A DNA stretch of 64,000 nt from Strobilurus pachycystidiatus (lineage: Eukaryota > Basidiomycota > Agaricomycetes > Agaricales > Physalacriaceae), in the NCBI GenBank assembly GCA_019915135.1, contig JAHLMK010000001.1, positions 2,356,001-2,420,000 of the forward strand. The letters run 5' to 3'. Each line of letters opens with the position of its first letter. The stretch's first letter is position 1. The position numbers and the translations under genes were made by a program. Shown here one piece after another: positions 45,445 to 56,855 of the stretch. A model generated the notes under the pieces. The model was not told the DNA's origin. It made no database searches and saw only the letters and a list, made by a program, of their open reading frames with translations.

Positions 45445-46491
45445 CTAGTCACTGTCGCTAAAGGTGACGCGTTCATCCTCGTCCTGTTCTTCGTCGGCGT
45501 GTGATCGGTCATATTGGCTGATATCGACGGAAACGGTCCCTTCTTCCAGGAGCGTCTCCTCTTCGAGATTACGGTTCTTCTCGAATAGCTGTCTCCCTGA
45601 TTCGAAGAGAGAAATCAATTCACCGCATGTTGTAGGCGAGGAGATATTCTCACCAGATAGTCTCGTGGAGATCCGTTTCCACTCTTCCCGTTCCTTCGGT
45701 GTGAGCCCAACCAGGCGTTCCGCCTCTTCTCGCTGTTTACGCCTTGCCTGGTCGGCATCGAATTTGGCTTTCCAGGATTTGAATGATTCGAGGGTGACGG
45801 GCGTCCCACGAGTTCTAGCCTCTTCCTCCTGCATCGGAAATGAGGCGTGAAATCGAGATTATGGGCGATAAGATTCGCACCTCGAGGGCAAGACGCTCCT
45901 TCTCGGCTTCCTCTTTTTCGCGCGCCTCGGCTCTCGACCGAACGAGGAGACCGAGCTGTTCCCGCAGATGGGACACGAGGGTGAAAGTCATTGCCATTCC
46001 AAGATTTTCTTCACCCTTGAACACATATTGAAACCCGGACGCGCGACATGTCATTGAGGTGAGCTGCGCACCACGATGTTGAGCTCCGACAGAAGTTTCG
46101 TGACCTCATGTTCCTCGATGGAGCCTTCCTCCGAGTCGATGGACAGGATGGGGAGGGTGTCCGGATATGTGTCGGGGTAGGAGACGTGAAGGGTCACTCT
46201 GACTATTGCGATGGTTTACTACCCGAGAATGGACAGCCAGGACATGCATACGGGGTTCGGTGCCTTCATCCAGGTCATCGGGCTCAGCATCGATCTGGAG
46301 GTCCTTTTCGGAAAGTTCTTGTATGAGCCTTAGATGAAGAGGGCCGCAGGAAGAACGGACGACACTGACTGGTCAGTTCAGTCGGGTAGATGGATTCGAG
46401 GACCTGACAACGAGTATTCAATAAATTACATGCCAAAGAACAACAAGTGAAGCCGCACCTCAAACTCTTCAAGTAGGACGTCGGAGGACAT
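45445..46491 (-). CDS. GIR2: RWD-domain protein Gir2 / RWDD1 / DFRP2 partner
   Basis: The start is MSSDVLLEEFE at 46491, and an intron leads to VLESIYPTELT, the conserved start of an RWD domain. Later exons give SYPDTYPDILPILSIDSEEG, EHEVTKLLSELNIV and ENLGMAMTFTLVSHLREQLG, then a long charged helix (SRAEAREKEEAEKERLALE) and the C-terminal block TRGTPVTLESFKSWKAKFDA with the Gir2-type tail and an acidic end (DEEQDEDERVTFSDSD). Gir2 binds the GTPase Rbg2 and the activator Gcn1, damping Gcn2 signalling during translation stress. The order and length (about 240 residues) fit. Confidence 0.9.
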
Positions 46492-46538
46492 CAGGGCAGG
46501 AGGCAGGCAACGCCGACCAAACAACCGACACCAACTTG
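46492..46538. promoter_or_regulatory. very short divergent promoter, GIR2 / mitoribosomal bS21m
   Basis: Only 47 bp separate the two opposed start codons. The core promoter of each gene must overlap the other gene's 5' exon, or the true bS21m start may lie further downstream. Confidence 0.5.
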
Positions 46539-47148
46539 ATGGCATTCCTCTTGGGCCAATTCAGCTGGCGCGCACCCCCGCCGCCCACAGGCCCGCACCG
46601 GGCGTTCCACGAAACAGCGGTTGCCCGGCAACTCCTCAAATCGTACAGACCGCAGCAAGAATGGGAAATCCTCGGCCTAGACGAAGTTGCTCCCAAGCTG
46701 GACAACATGCCGGTCACCGAGGACCAGACTGTCGAGGCCAAATGGAAAGTAATGTCGCGACTGGCACAGGACTCGCTGCTCGCGCAGCCCGTTCCCGATG
46801 CAACAAGCGGTAAGCATCTGTTCATTTTCTCAAGACATCCATGAAACCTCCACCACCAAGGTCGCACTGTGCGAATAGGTGGTGACATCTCGGGTGCCTA
46901 CGAGAAACTCCAGACCATTCTCAAACGGAATAGTCTTGCCTATGAGCTCAAGAGGGGCGCCAGACATGAGAAAAAGGGCGTCAAACGGAGACGTCTCGCC
47001 AGTGAGACCTGGCGCAGAGTCTTCGCGCATGAGGCAAGTCATTCTTTTTTTTTCCTTTTCTGCCACGCGTGCGTGACACTGACCCCAACCGCCCTAGGTC
47101 CGCCGAAGTGTCCAACTCGTTTCCAAAATTCGCAGGCGTGGGGCATGA
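46539..47148 (+). CDS. MRP21: mitochondrial ribosomal protein bS21m
   Basis: Exons 46539-46809, 46861-47033 and 47098-47148 join to 164 residues. The N-terminus (MAFLLGQFSWRAPPPPTGPH, then RAFHETAVARQLLK) can act as a mitochondrial presequence. The C-terminal half is the bS21 domain: GRTVRIGGDISGAYEKLQTI, LKRNSLAYELKRGARHEKKG and FAHEVRRSVQLVSKIRRRG, a short, very basic helical pair that binds the small-subunit rRNA. The last intron has a GC donor (gaggcaagt) and a long polypyrimidine tract. Without it the conserved HEVRRSVQLV junction would be lost. Confidence 0.88.
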
Positions 47149-48363
47149 TGTACTCGTACTTTCAACTTAATGCTATTCTCCTTTAGACCGATCAAACTGG
47201 CTCAATTGCAGGGCGTCGCGTTCACCATGAGGCCTTGCAGTCCGACACCTGACGTTGATTCAGCCGGCAGCTCACGTCAACACAGCTGCATCCCGCGAAC
47301 CTCGTTTCTCTATGTCTTCTTGCTCTGTTATCGATCTGTTCTCGTCCCAATCCTGTTCGGGATCACCCCACACCTCATGTCTTTCGCGCTGCATCACATC
47401 GACCCGGGGGTTTTCTGTTCTTGAGCTTGGCGGCGCTCTGACATGCCAGTGATCCCCATGACTCGGAGGGCAATATCTGGTGTCGATGTTTCCATTATCA
47501 GCCAACTTCCTCAACTACGGGTCTTTCCGAAACCTCGCGCGGCTTGTTTCTTGAACGAGGCTGGCATGCAGTCCCCTTAAAAGGTATGCAAGGGTGCCTT
47601 TCGGTAGGGATTAGCGCCGCCCACGCCTCTTCATCTTTCTGCCCTACCGTCACAATGTGCCACAATGTCTGTCCCACCCCTGCAATCCATCTTGCCCGTC
47701 TACTGACACCACACCCAGGTCATCGACGGTCGCTATCACACTCTATGTGGTCATTTTTACGCCATGGCCACACGTCAGCAGGATTGTTTGAGTAGCCATT
47801 GTATCTTCAGCTCGAGACATTATCATATCGGTAAGTCTGCCATCTGAGCAGACCAGCTGCGCATGGAGGTTAATGGCAGCACCCACCTAGGCTGTCGATC
47901 CCCAACCTGCATTCGTTTGATGGCTCCTCCAGGTTCGCGAAAACGTTCTGCGTACACTTTCAACACTCACTCGATCACTCCATAGTGCGAAACCCAATTA
48001 GAGTCAGTCCGACTAGATGTTCCGACTGCAGAAATATCTTCGGTCGTCTGGGTGGCCAAGGCCCAAGCACCGGCCAACGATGATTATCTCCCTCGAGTTT
48101 TCCGGCAAAATTTGTGAATCCTTCTATACCTTGACATAATTCGTAATACCTCTGTAGTCTTGTATTTCTCTTTAGTCTATATGTTCCTGTGTAGTAGCTC
48201 TGGGGGCCATGGTCGACTGCTTCCTCGGAAGACAGCGATGTCGGCATCAATTCTTTCATCCCATTTTGGGAATCTTACATTGTCCTCTATCAGTCGCGTC
48301 TTGTCTGTCTTCATTAAGCGTGCGGCGATATGCCCGTTCCCTTCTCTCTCTCCGACAACAATC
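47149..48363. other. intergenic, no gene supported
   Basis: A long spacer with mixed short frames (plus 47170-47424, plus 47544-47795) that show no family pattern. It holds the 3' end of the bS21m gene and probably the promoter and 5' exons of the unrecognised gene downstream. Confidence 0.35.
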
Positions 48364-49917
48364 ATGCGCGGCACCGACAACCTCCAGTTATATGTCGGGT
48401 TCTCTCAACTCCCCGACCTTAGGATTGGCCCCATGGCACCGCCTATGCCGCCACCAGGCCACAAAAGTCATCTCAATCATCTACAAATAAGCTCGGAGCG
48501 TCCAAGACGGCTGGCGCATATATCCAACTCGTACGGACACATGGACTTTGTTCGAGAATGTCAGTAGTTGATCTCGCCTCGGCGCGCCGTTGACACGAAT
48601 TTGTTCACCAAGGGACTATCCAAGCTATACCGTCTAAGCCGCTTGATACTACAGACGAGGATCCGAGCCTAGGAGAAACCCTTACTTTACCGAGCGCTCA
48701 GTCATTCGAAGTACAGGGATCATGGCATCGGCCTGCAGAAGACTTGCACAAGTACGCATCTGCCGATTGCTTCTTCTCCACTAGTACTAACGAAGGGTCT
48801 GACAGGATCGGTGATTGGCTAGGTGCGCATATCACAGTGCTGGCTGTCAACCGTATCTACATTATTGACTCCCGCTTCTTTTTCTCAGAGGACTATCCGT
48901 TAGTGACAGTACAGAGGATTTTACACCTTATCAACCCACGAACGGAGCGTTGGGGCTTCAAGCGCACGCATGACACGAGCTCGGACAGAGACCTGTTGCA
49001 GTACTTCTTGTGGTCAAAGCTAGAGGGTCCAGCCTCTACGCCGCTCACCCAAGATATGAGATTGATGATACAGAATAAATCGGTCATCGTGGCCTATCAG
49101 CCTCCTTGGGTACTGTCTCCGCACGATCTGAAGCAGTTTGCTAATTGCGAGGTAAGTCCACATTGATTCCGCCTAAGTATGTACTATGTTGTCTAACAAC
49201 GTATCCGAAGTTTCCTCATAATTGTATCGACATGGAAAACATGACCAGCAAGGAACGCTTATGGGGAAAGGTAAGAGAGCCCTGCAGTCGAAAAGGCGAC
49301 CTGTTCTGAATTGTTGTAGCTGTGGGATATCTGTGTTCTGAACGACGTGCATTATTTCGTCTTGACTACCTACAAGCAATGGATATTCGGGGCATTTGAC
49401 TCGCGTAAGTCCACACCGTGTGGAGTCCTGTCCGCTAATGCGCACACCTCTTAGAATGGACAACGGGATTTATCAGCCAGATCTTTGAACACGATTCGAA
49501 TGGGCCGACTGTCGCAGAGGCGCTTGTGTATTGGATTGCCTCTGCAATGCGCCTAACAGGATTTATTCTTCCCAAGGTATTCTACTTCCATCGAGAATTC
49601 CTGGGCTAACTTCCGACTTTCCAAGGTTGCTCTCTCTCGGCCTTTGGATACCCTTGTAAAGCCCCCTCTAGCCGAGGACAGAAGTATTGTGATTCCGGAT
49701 GTCTCGGAGTCCAATTGGACTGGGAAAAGTGATGGTATGTGATTCGCTGACGCGCCTGCTTGACTTGCACTGACATTGCCCAGATGTCGCGTCGTCCGCG
49801 GGTTATCAGGCCTCATCTGTCTCCTCCAAGGTGTCCGACGCCGGCGTTTATCCGACATCCGCGCCGCTGCAGCAGCCCATGAGTAGCGACGCGATTCAGG
49901 AATGGCTACACGGGTAG
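48364..49917 (+). CDS. unrecognised multi-exon protein
   Basis: The start is uncertain (an ATG at 48364 opens MRGTDNLQLYVGFSQLPDLR). Well supported exons give SFEVQGSWHRPAEDLHK, then IGDWLGAHITVLAVNRIYII, DSRFFFSEDYPLVTVQRILH, LLQYFLWSKLEGPASTPLTQ, FPHNCIDMENMTSKERLWGK, LWDICVLNDVHYFVLTTYKQ, WIFGAFDSEWTTGFISQIFE and a tail ending QEWLHG. Donor and acceptor sites between these exons fit, and I see no stop inside them. The first half may be a small beta-rich domain; the tail is Ser-rich. The family is unknown to me. It resembles the hypothetical proteins that occur in several copies in mushroom genomes. Confidence 0.55.
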
Positions 49918-50297
49918 TGCAGACAAAACACCCATTTTCATACACCTGGTCCATCTAGATAACAAGTCTTGAAATTTGCTTCCGTCGAAAATTTGCTTCC
50001 GTCTGTTTCCACGCAAATCATTGTGCGGTCAGGGACCTGCGAAAGTCAGGTTGAGAAGGGTTGAAAAGTTTTGAGAGCGACACTTATGCAGGCACCAGGG
50101 TCGCACCGGACCCCTAGCTACTAAGTATGCCATGAACAAAGAAACGAATCCCGAAGGAGGACTTGCAGGTGTCTGTCTGATTCGAGAGAACCCAAGAAAT
50201 TCAGAAGATCCTGTCAGAGATAACAACAAAATATGACTGCCTTGGAGACAAAAAACACAAGAAGACTCGGTACTTCAGAACAGCGATATAGAACGGT
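49918..50297. other. convergent intergenic spacer
   Basis: A short direct duplication of gaaaatttgcttccgtc (49969-50003, two overlapping partial copies) lies here. No coding frame. Confidence 0.5.
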
Positions 50298-51760
50298 CTA
50301 AGCATTGATATGGCCTACTTCAGCATCCATTTCGACATCATCACGACTGTTAGATTTCTCTGTTGATAGAGGCGAAAAGCTGCCATGCGTTGACTTCGGT
50401 GTCAATCCAGAGTCAACCGGGGGTGGGGGTGGGGGAAAAGCCTGAGCAGGGAGGACGTTTGTAGGGTTAATGGCGGCCATTTCGGTGAACGCCTTGTAGA
50501 TGTGATCTCTGGTTGTTCCCAGTGACGGCGCCGGGACCTTTTAAAGAGGTCAGTGGATGGTGAAGCGTAGTTCTAATATCCCCTTCTAACCTGTGCCACA
50601 CTCCCCAGATACGGATACGCCGTTATGTCCTGCACAGTATAAAACTCGAGAATTATTCTCAGGGCATCTAGCGCGAGAATGGTGAGATCTTATATGAATT
50701 ACAAGCAACAACCGGAAGACTAACTAGCGAGATCATGTAGCTCTTCTTGGCTGAATGCGAAATGGTCGACTGCGAATCTGATTCTCTCAGGTGACGCTGG
50801 CTTGTGGGAGGGAGGAGTCGGCAGGGAAGCAGAAGGAGGCGTGTATGAGATTCGGGCGTCTAATGACGGTGAATTGGGTCCTTCCACGATTCGCTGGGCT
50901 AGTATATAGCAAGCAGCGGCAATGATCCGAGTCGAGAATAGAATACAAAGTGGTGTGCGATAACTAGATAGTATTGTATCAGCTGTGAGAGAAACAGAGA
51001 AACCCTTACGAATCATGTGCAATAGTCCAAGACGTTTCTTGAACCTGGGGGTCTTCTTCGTGAATATTGAACAGATCCACCAAGACAGTGTGAGGATTAT
51101 CAACTCTGAAGTCAAAGCATATGGCCTCTAGAAGGACTTCTTCGGTTTGTAAAATTGCAACCCGACAGTTCTCAACTTCCTGTACCACGGGTTCAATGAG
51201 TTATCAGACCTCGCCACGGCGGCCTCGACCTGATTTGACGACTAACCTTGCTATCCTCCGGAATGTCGGCGACGTCTCGGCCGTCTATCTTGGATTGGCA
51301 CACACGGGATACATCGCGGAGTTTGCGACCACATTCCTCTGTCTTTGTGGCGAGAAATATGCAGGCAGCGGCGACATCCTGAGCGACACCAGTTCAGAAC
51401 GCGGATTATACATGAAGCCGGTTGCGCAGGCTTACTTGCCGGTGGAAGTCCTCGATGGCAAACCGCATGTAAAATCGATGAAACCAAGTCGCTGCCGTAA
51501 ACATAGCGGGAGCCGGACTAATGATGTGTTGAAGCCATAGTCAGCTAATGCGAGCGATCCTCTCACAGCTGTAAGGAAGAGCCTAGGCGAAACAAGAATT
51601 CCACTCCACGAGCGCGATCATAGAGTTGTTTTTCCAGAGGCCAACTAGACGGCGTAGCACGTAACGCAGAAAGGGGGAAAAGCCATTGATTTGGGGAAGC
51701 CAAGACACCGAAGTTTTGCTCTATAGGCGCCTCGTCGCGTGGTGCTTGTGCTTTGCGCAT
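50298..51760 (-). CDS. CTK2: CTK2 / cyclin K-type transcriptional cyclin
   Basis: Joined exons give MRKAQAPRDEAPIEQNFGV, ASPNQWLFPLSALRATPSSW, PLEKQLYDRARGVEFLFRLG, PAPAMFTAATWFHRFYMRFA, IFLATKTEECGRKLRDVSRV, LQTEEVLLEAICFDFRVDNP and YRTPLCILFSTRIIAAACYI. This is a full cyclin fold with two boxes, and YDRARGVEFLF and WFHRFYMRFA...FHR are typical of the CTD-kinase cyclins. The C-terminal tail has a Pro run (AFPPPPPPVDSG). With a Ctk1/CDK12-type kinase it should phosphorylate the RNA polymerase II tail during elongation. Assignment to CTK2 rather than BUR2 or cyclin T rests on these motifs. Confidence 0.85.
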
Positions 51761-52284
51761 AGCGATGTCTTCGCTAAAGTAATGGTGAGCGTCGGAGTGA
51801 TGGCCGAGATAGGTTGGGCGGCAATAGTTTCCGATTATTTTGTCGTGTATTACTTATTACTTAAGGCTCCACCATTCTCGCGTCGTCAATCTGACCCAAA
51901 GTTCAAGTAAAACATGCGAACTCTTGTCATCTGATTGTGCTTCATTATGTTCTCGATCTGAAACCCCTCTACCGAGTGTTATTGTGGCCTTGTTTCCTCG
52001 AAGCCTCCTACTTCTCTGATCCGTGTAAATAATCGAAGCCAGAATCATGCATATAGGCTAGTGCCATGTCATAGTACGTTCGTGGTTGTGGGCCCATATC
52101 ACTAATCTAGAGCGCGAAGCACGTTCTCGGCGGTAGTATCTGCTGTTCACGTCTCGCCGGTGATAAGAACAAGGTGTCTCCAATCCTGGGACCCGATATA
52201 TAACAATTACAACAAAAGGTAGCAAACTGCACATCATTACAGGTCATTATACGGACGAACCACATCAGAAACTCCTTTGACTAG
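51761..52284. other. intergenic
   Basis: This is the 5' flank of the cyclin gene and the 3' flank of the Cys-rich gene. No frame is supported. Confidence 0.5.
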
Positions 52285-52800
52285 CTAGCGTTTATTGTTT
52301 TGAGCAGCCCGAGCAGCCTGAGCAGCTGCTGCGCGACAGGCTGGACAGAGACCATTGATTTGGGGTGCTTCAATAGCTGCGTTAGAGCGTACTACCACGG
52401 TCATTGACATTCACGTACTGTATTGCTCTGGGAACTGGCGCCTACTTCAAGTCAGACCCCAGAATAATTGAACGACAACTATACATACCGATGCCAGCAG
52501 GTCTGGCGACAGTTAGGCCCACAATCAGCAGGATGTGCGGCGCTGAATGTACAATAGCGATCTCCACAATAGATCTGCATCGGTGGTCGGACACGCGTTC
52601 ATCGGGGTTGAAGAGTTGGAACAGACCATCACGTCGGGCTGCATGAAGATGTTTGAGGGCGTTCGACTGCGACGGTAGAGATGGCTTACCTCTCTCTCTA
52701 TATGGGGGCATTGCGTGAAAGAGTTTTGAACTCTGGAAAGATCTCAGATGGAAGAGACATGAAGGAGGAGGCACGGTACTTACTGACGGAAACGGCACAT
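52285..52800 (-). CDS. small cysteine-rich conserved hypothetical protein
   Basis: The first exon is MCRFRQ (52800-52784). A later exon reads IYCGDRYCTFSAAHPADCGP then NCRQTCWHR, and the last exon AIEAPQINGLCPACRAAAAQ, ending ARAAQNNKR at TAG 52285-52287. That gives about 70-90 residues with at least nine cysteines in CxxxxC, CxxxC and CxxC spacing, which suggests metal binding. No signal peptide is seen, so it is probably intracellular. The exact exon between 52700 and 52580 is not settled. The pattern MCR...C...C.(Y/F)S..HP..CG..C...CW resembles small proteins seen in several copies in Agaricomycetes, which is from memory only. Confidence 0.6.
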
Positions 52801-53407
52801 GTCGAATGGTGATGGAAAGACGATGAAGGAGGATGAGTGACTACAAAGCCTGTTGACGTTCTACTAGGTGTTGCCTTTTATATGAATTAAATCAATCTAA
52901 ACCAGAACTGAAAAATTTCTATTTCGAGTCGGCTTGACCCATCCGCATGGAAAGGCTCAACAACTCAAAGAGTGCAATCCTAGATTGGCGAGATCCGTGC
53001 AAACTTGGAGATTCTACCTGGTCTTCGAAATCGTGTGACATCAAATTGATCTCTAGAACGAAAACGTTAATAGTGACGCAGAACAGTGGATAACGCGTTC
53101 GCGTTCTCCATATACACATCCTCGGAACAGCAGTTCCCGCTATCCGCATTATCCATCCGATAATTTCTTTACTCCGAGTCAGTGCGTAATTATCGAGGAA
53201 TCTCTAAGCCGATGGTGTCGATGCCAGTGAGATGCATTGGCTTGCATCAATACTAGAAGAACACATGAATATTATGGACCAAGAAACACTGGTGATGCCT
53301 CGGAGAAGCGGTGGGTTGCCTGAGGCACACACTGGGCACACACGCCTGTTGAAAAGGCCAGACAACGGAGCCTTTTAGGGTCACCAGGAGTATTGGAATA
53401 GGCCAGA
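52801..53407. other. intergenic, no gene seen
   Basis: Open frames here are short and not protein-like. The stretch holds the promoter of the Cys-rich gene and the 3' flank of the eIF2B-alpha gene. Confidence 0.45.
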
Positions 53408-54899
53408 TCACCCTGCAAACATTCCGACGAGATACTGGCTAACTCCCTCTGGAGTAAGACTTCCTACATCGGAAAAGACAAGAGAGATGAGATCTGGCCT
53501 ATGACACGTACAGTTGGCATCAGTGTACTTGTAGACGCGGATCGTACTGGCATACCTAGTGTAATCGACATCCGGATTGTTGCGGGCGATTTGTTCTTGA
53601 CTTATCTTGATTATGGCGGGTGGATCTGACTCCTTCACGCCTGCAACCGCTGATGGCCCCAAAGTTGATCCGGGCAAGGACGTCGGGGCTTTAGCAGTAG
53701 AGTTCCGGTGTGCCCGTCCTTGTGGAACGAAGAAGGAAAGAAGTTTCGAATTGTGGGTGGGAAGGTCGTATTGCGATAATGGAAAGAGTCGATGGAACTT
53801 GTAGCTAGCGCGCCAAGAGGTCAGATTTACACCGGGCAAAGAAAGACCGCATGTCGTCCGCACCTTTCAGCAAGCGCGTAGAAGGGCTTGTTGGCTGCTT
53901 TTGCGATAATCGCTATCTGGTTGCTTCCGACCGCGTTAATGAGTCCACCGCTTTCCACGACAGCCTCGGAACCAACAAGAACGAAGTCGACCATGTCCAT
54001 GCTGTATGCCACAGCCGAATCCAGAATGACGGTACTTGGGATACCAGCCGCAGCGAGCTTTTCAGCGGTCTTGATACTGTGAAGACTATCATATACCTCT
54101 GTGGGAAGGCACCTCTCGTTGAACATACCCGAGACCACGAGGCCTTGCCTCTGTGACAAAGACTACACAATAAACGTGAGCATATGATGTGCCATATGAG
54201 CTGCACGGCATTCAAACCTGATATACGCTTCCTTTTGTGTGCACATAGCAAGGTTTGCATGACGACTCTAGAATATGAGTGTGTAAGAATCTGGGACCGT
54301 GAGCAGCGAATACATCGAGAAGCAGGCACGACTTACCACGGAGCCGTCTTTAATGAAATCGAAGGCGAGTTCAGCAATTTTATCCCTGTATGTCAGCGCC
54401 TCGGACACATATTGGTGGCCTTGCCGGATGAGTTCAGTTTTAAGTTCGAGAAAGCTCTGGGAATTGTAATTAGTGACGGTAGCAGAATGAATACAGGAAG
54501 AAGAAGGGCACTGACAGATGCCTCGTGAGGAAACAGAGTCACAAACTCAATGAAGAGCTCGGTGCCAGCATTGATAGAGACTGAATTTGTAGTCTGCTGC
54601 TTCAATGTCTCCGCGCCGTCCTTCAGTTCTTGAACAAGTTCGAACATAGTTCCGGCTGTCATCCATAGCGTCAAGCCATGTAATAACGGGAAAGCTCAGA
54701 GCAGCTTACCGGTCGAGTTTTCCATGGATTCTACAAGACCCAAGATGGCGGCCACGGGGGTTGCTATCTTGGATCATCTCATGATCAGACGAATGTCTGA
54801 TACAGACTAGTGAGGACCAACTTGTTCATTCTCGAGTATACGAATATAAGCAGAGCGGATGTCGAATCGACTCGCTGAAGACGAGATCTTGGCAGGCAT
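53408..54899 (-). CDS. GCN3: translation initiation factor eIF2B subunit alpha
   Basis: The start MPAKISSSASRFDIRSAYIR is at 54899. Exons give SMENSTG, ELVQELKDGAETLKQQTTNS, VSINAGTELFIEFVTLFPHE, LTHSYSRVVMQTLLCAHKRK, FNERCLPTEVYDSLHSIKTA, EKLAAAGIPSTVILDSAVAY and LVGSEAVVESGGLINAVGSN, ending RPDLISLVFSDVGSLTPEGV SQYLVGMFAG. This is the Rossmann-like regulatory subunit of eIF2B, the guanine-exchange factor for eIF2. The alpha subunit senses phosphorylated eIF2 and controls the general amino-acid response. All conserved blocks are present and about seven introns are needed. Confidence 0.92.
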
Positions 54900-56855
54900 C
54901 TGGAACGAGTCAAGGTGGCTGACAAAGCAGTCTTGACTTGCTGCAGCCACCGTCACGTGGCGGCTGTGATCGAGCTTGAATTGATCGGTGCCTATATGTC
55001 GGTCCGATGGTCCGCGCGCCGTTAAGGAGGCGTCGCCGTACCATCTTTGCGTCTTCCTTCAATTGGTTGGTAGTACCGTCTGGTTAACCTCGTCATCAGC
55101 CCGTTCTACAAGCATATTATCCGGATACTTTCCAATACTTGCCTGCATCTAAGGCAACGAGGATTCTGACTGGATTCCAAGCAGGAGCAACAACCGTGTC
55201 ACAGCTTGCTAACATAATCTTAAGCGGTAGCGATTAATATACGCGTCCCTGACGCGTCCCCGAAGAAGAGCATTCGTGCTACCATCCCCGACCTTTTCAG
55301 TGTTCGGACTCTGCTTCCGGTAACTTTCGTCGGATTGAACAAACGAGTCGACCTACTGGCACATTCAGCTCTCAACCTAAGAGATGAAAGAACGTGTCCA
55401 CCATGAAAACTAGCAAAGAAGTTCACCAATGACCTGATCATTATTGGCGCATAAGAAAAGCCACTTCGGCTTTGCTGCGGGATTACTAATAGCTGAATCA
55501 AAGTCTCCCACTCATCATCAGTGCTGGCGCGCTTTTGCCGTGTCCTATCGCGCGAGGTATGTACAATTCGTTATGAGGCTAAAGTAGTGCCATGAGTTGC
55601 AACTCTGTGATTCGGACGTTTCTCACTTTGAGTCGTGTCCTACGTAGACTGCCGGTTGCAGAGCTGAACTGGCCTAAAACGGATACCTTGGCGCCCCCAA
55701 CATATGTAACCGGTGTATCGCGGTTACCGAATGGCGAATTTCACCGAACAGATTGGATCCGTGCCACAAAGGCCAGCAAAGGCCCTCACTGAGCACATTT
55801 GACAGAACCATAAGAGACCAACTCAACTTTGCCGAAAAGAGCAAGCCTGTGTATCAAAAGCCCATATGTGCACTGACAATGGAACCCTGGGGCCAGTTCA
55901 CGGATGACCGATAGTGGTGACGCCCGACCATTAGGTCTGTTGCTTTGTTCGGTCCCCATCGAGACTGCGAGCAAGATGCAAATATCTGAGAGGCGCCTGT
56001 TCCTCAGATGAAAGGGTAAGCCGACCACAAGGCGAGTACATGATCACTGAATGGTAACAGTGACACCGAGCGGCGAATTGAATGGCTCATCATTGAACTG
56101 AATTAGGACCTGCCTAAAATGACGTGTGAGCCTACACTCTCGCAAGGCCCAAGCAGGGCCCAAGCAAGGATGGAAAGTCTCCCAAGTTTCATATTTGAAT
56201 TTTCGGACCCTGGCGACGCTCGCGAATCGGGTGGGCCGGATCTGCGGCGTCTGGATTCTGGCCCGAAAGTTGAGCCAGATCCAGAGGAACAGAGACTGAA
56301 CGATTCAGAGGACCATGCAATGCAGCAGATGCACTTTGTCAATGCTGAGAAGGGAGTGGACAAAGCGCAGAGGCAACAGAGCAGCGCCCAGGAAGAGAAC
56401 AATGCACGGAATCAAAGGTGAATTTCCAAGCCGTCGCGGTCGCTTATAACGGGATTGATGGGAAGGCACGTGTAATAATGAGCGCAACTGCGCCATACAA
56501 AAGCAAGAGTGTCCTGACCTCTTTTTTCACCTTGCTAGACTATATTTCTCCTTCCAATATCTTTCCACTTTGTCTGCCGGGCCTCGTCGTTGCTCTCGCT
56601 CGCCGCCGCCCTCATCCCGCCCCAACCTTGCCTCGCCGGTCGCACTGGGACGCCGCCCCCATCACTCGTCGCCGTCGCCTGCACACCTGCACGCCTGCAC
56701 GCAACACCAGGCAATTTTCATCCGCAGTGTGTTGCATACCTTTTCTGCCACACCCGCGCTCACTGAACACCGCCTCAATTTACAGTCTCTCCATCAATAC
56801 AATAACTTCTGCTGGGCGCTAATCATCACTTCCTAATTCCGAACCCATCCCAACG
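54900..56855. other. gene-poor stretch with one weak 100-residue frame
   Basis: Nearly 2 kb without a supported gene. The best frame is plus 56119-56421, with an ATG in an A-rich context (aaaatg) and a charged product (KVEPDPEEQRLNDSEDHAMQ) of no known family. Downstream (56520-56855) is a C/T-rich leader with short cctgcac repeats, likely the 5' untranslated region of the next gene. Confidence 0.4.

Noticed and set aside
56119..56421. 100-residue charged frame as a gene
   Set aside because: The ATG context is good, but there is no family, no intron and no supporting signal. It was left as a remark in the gap entry.
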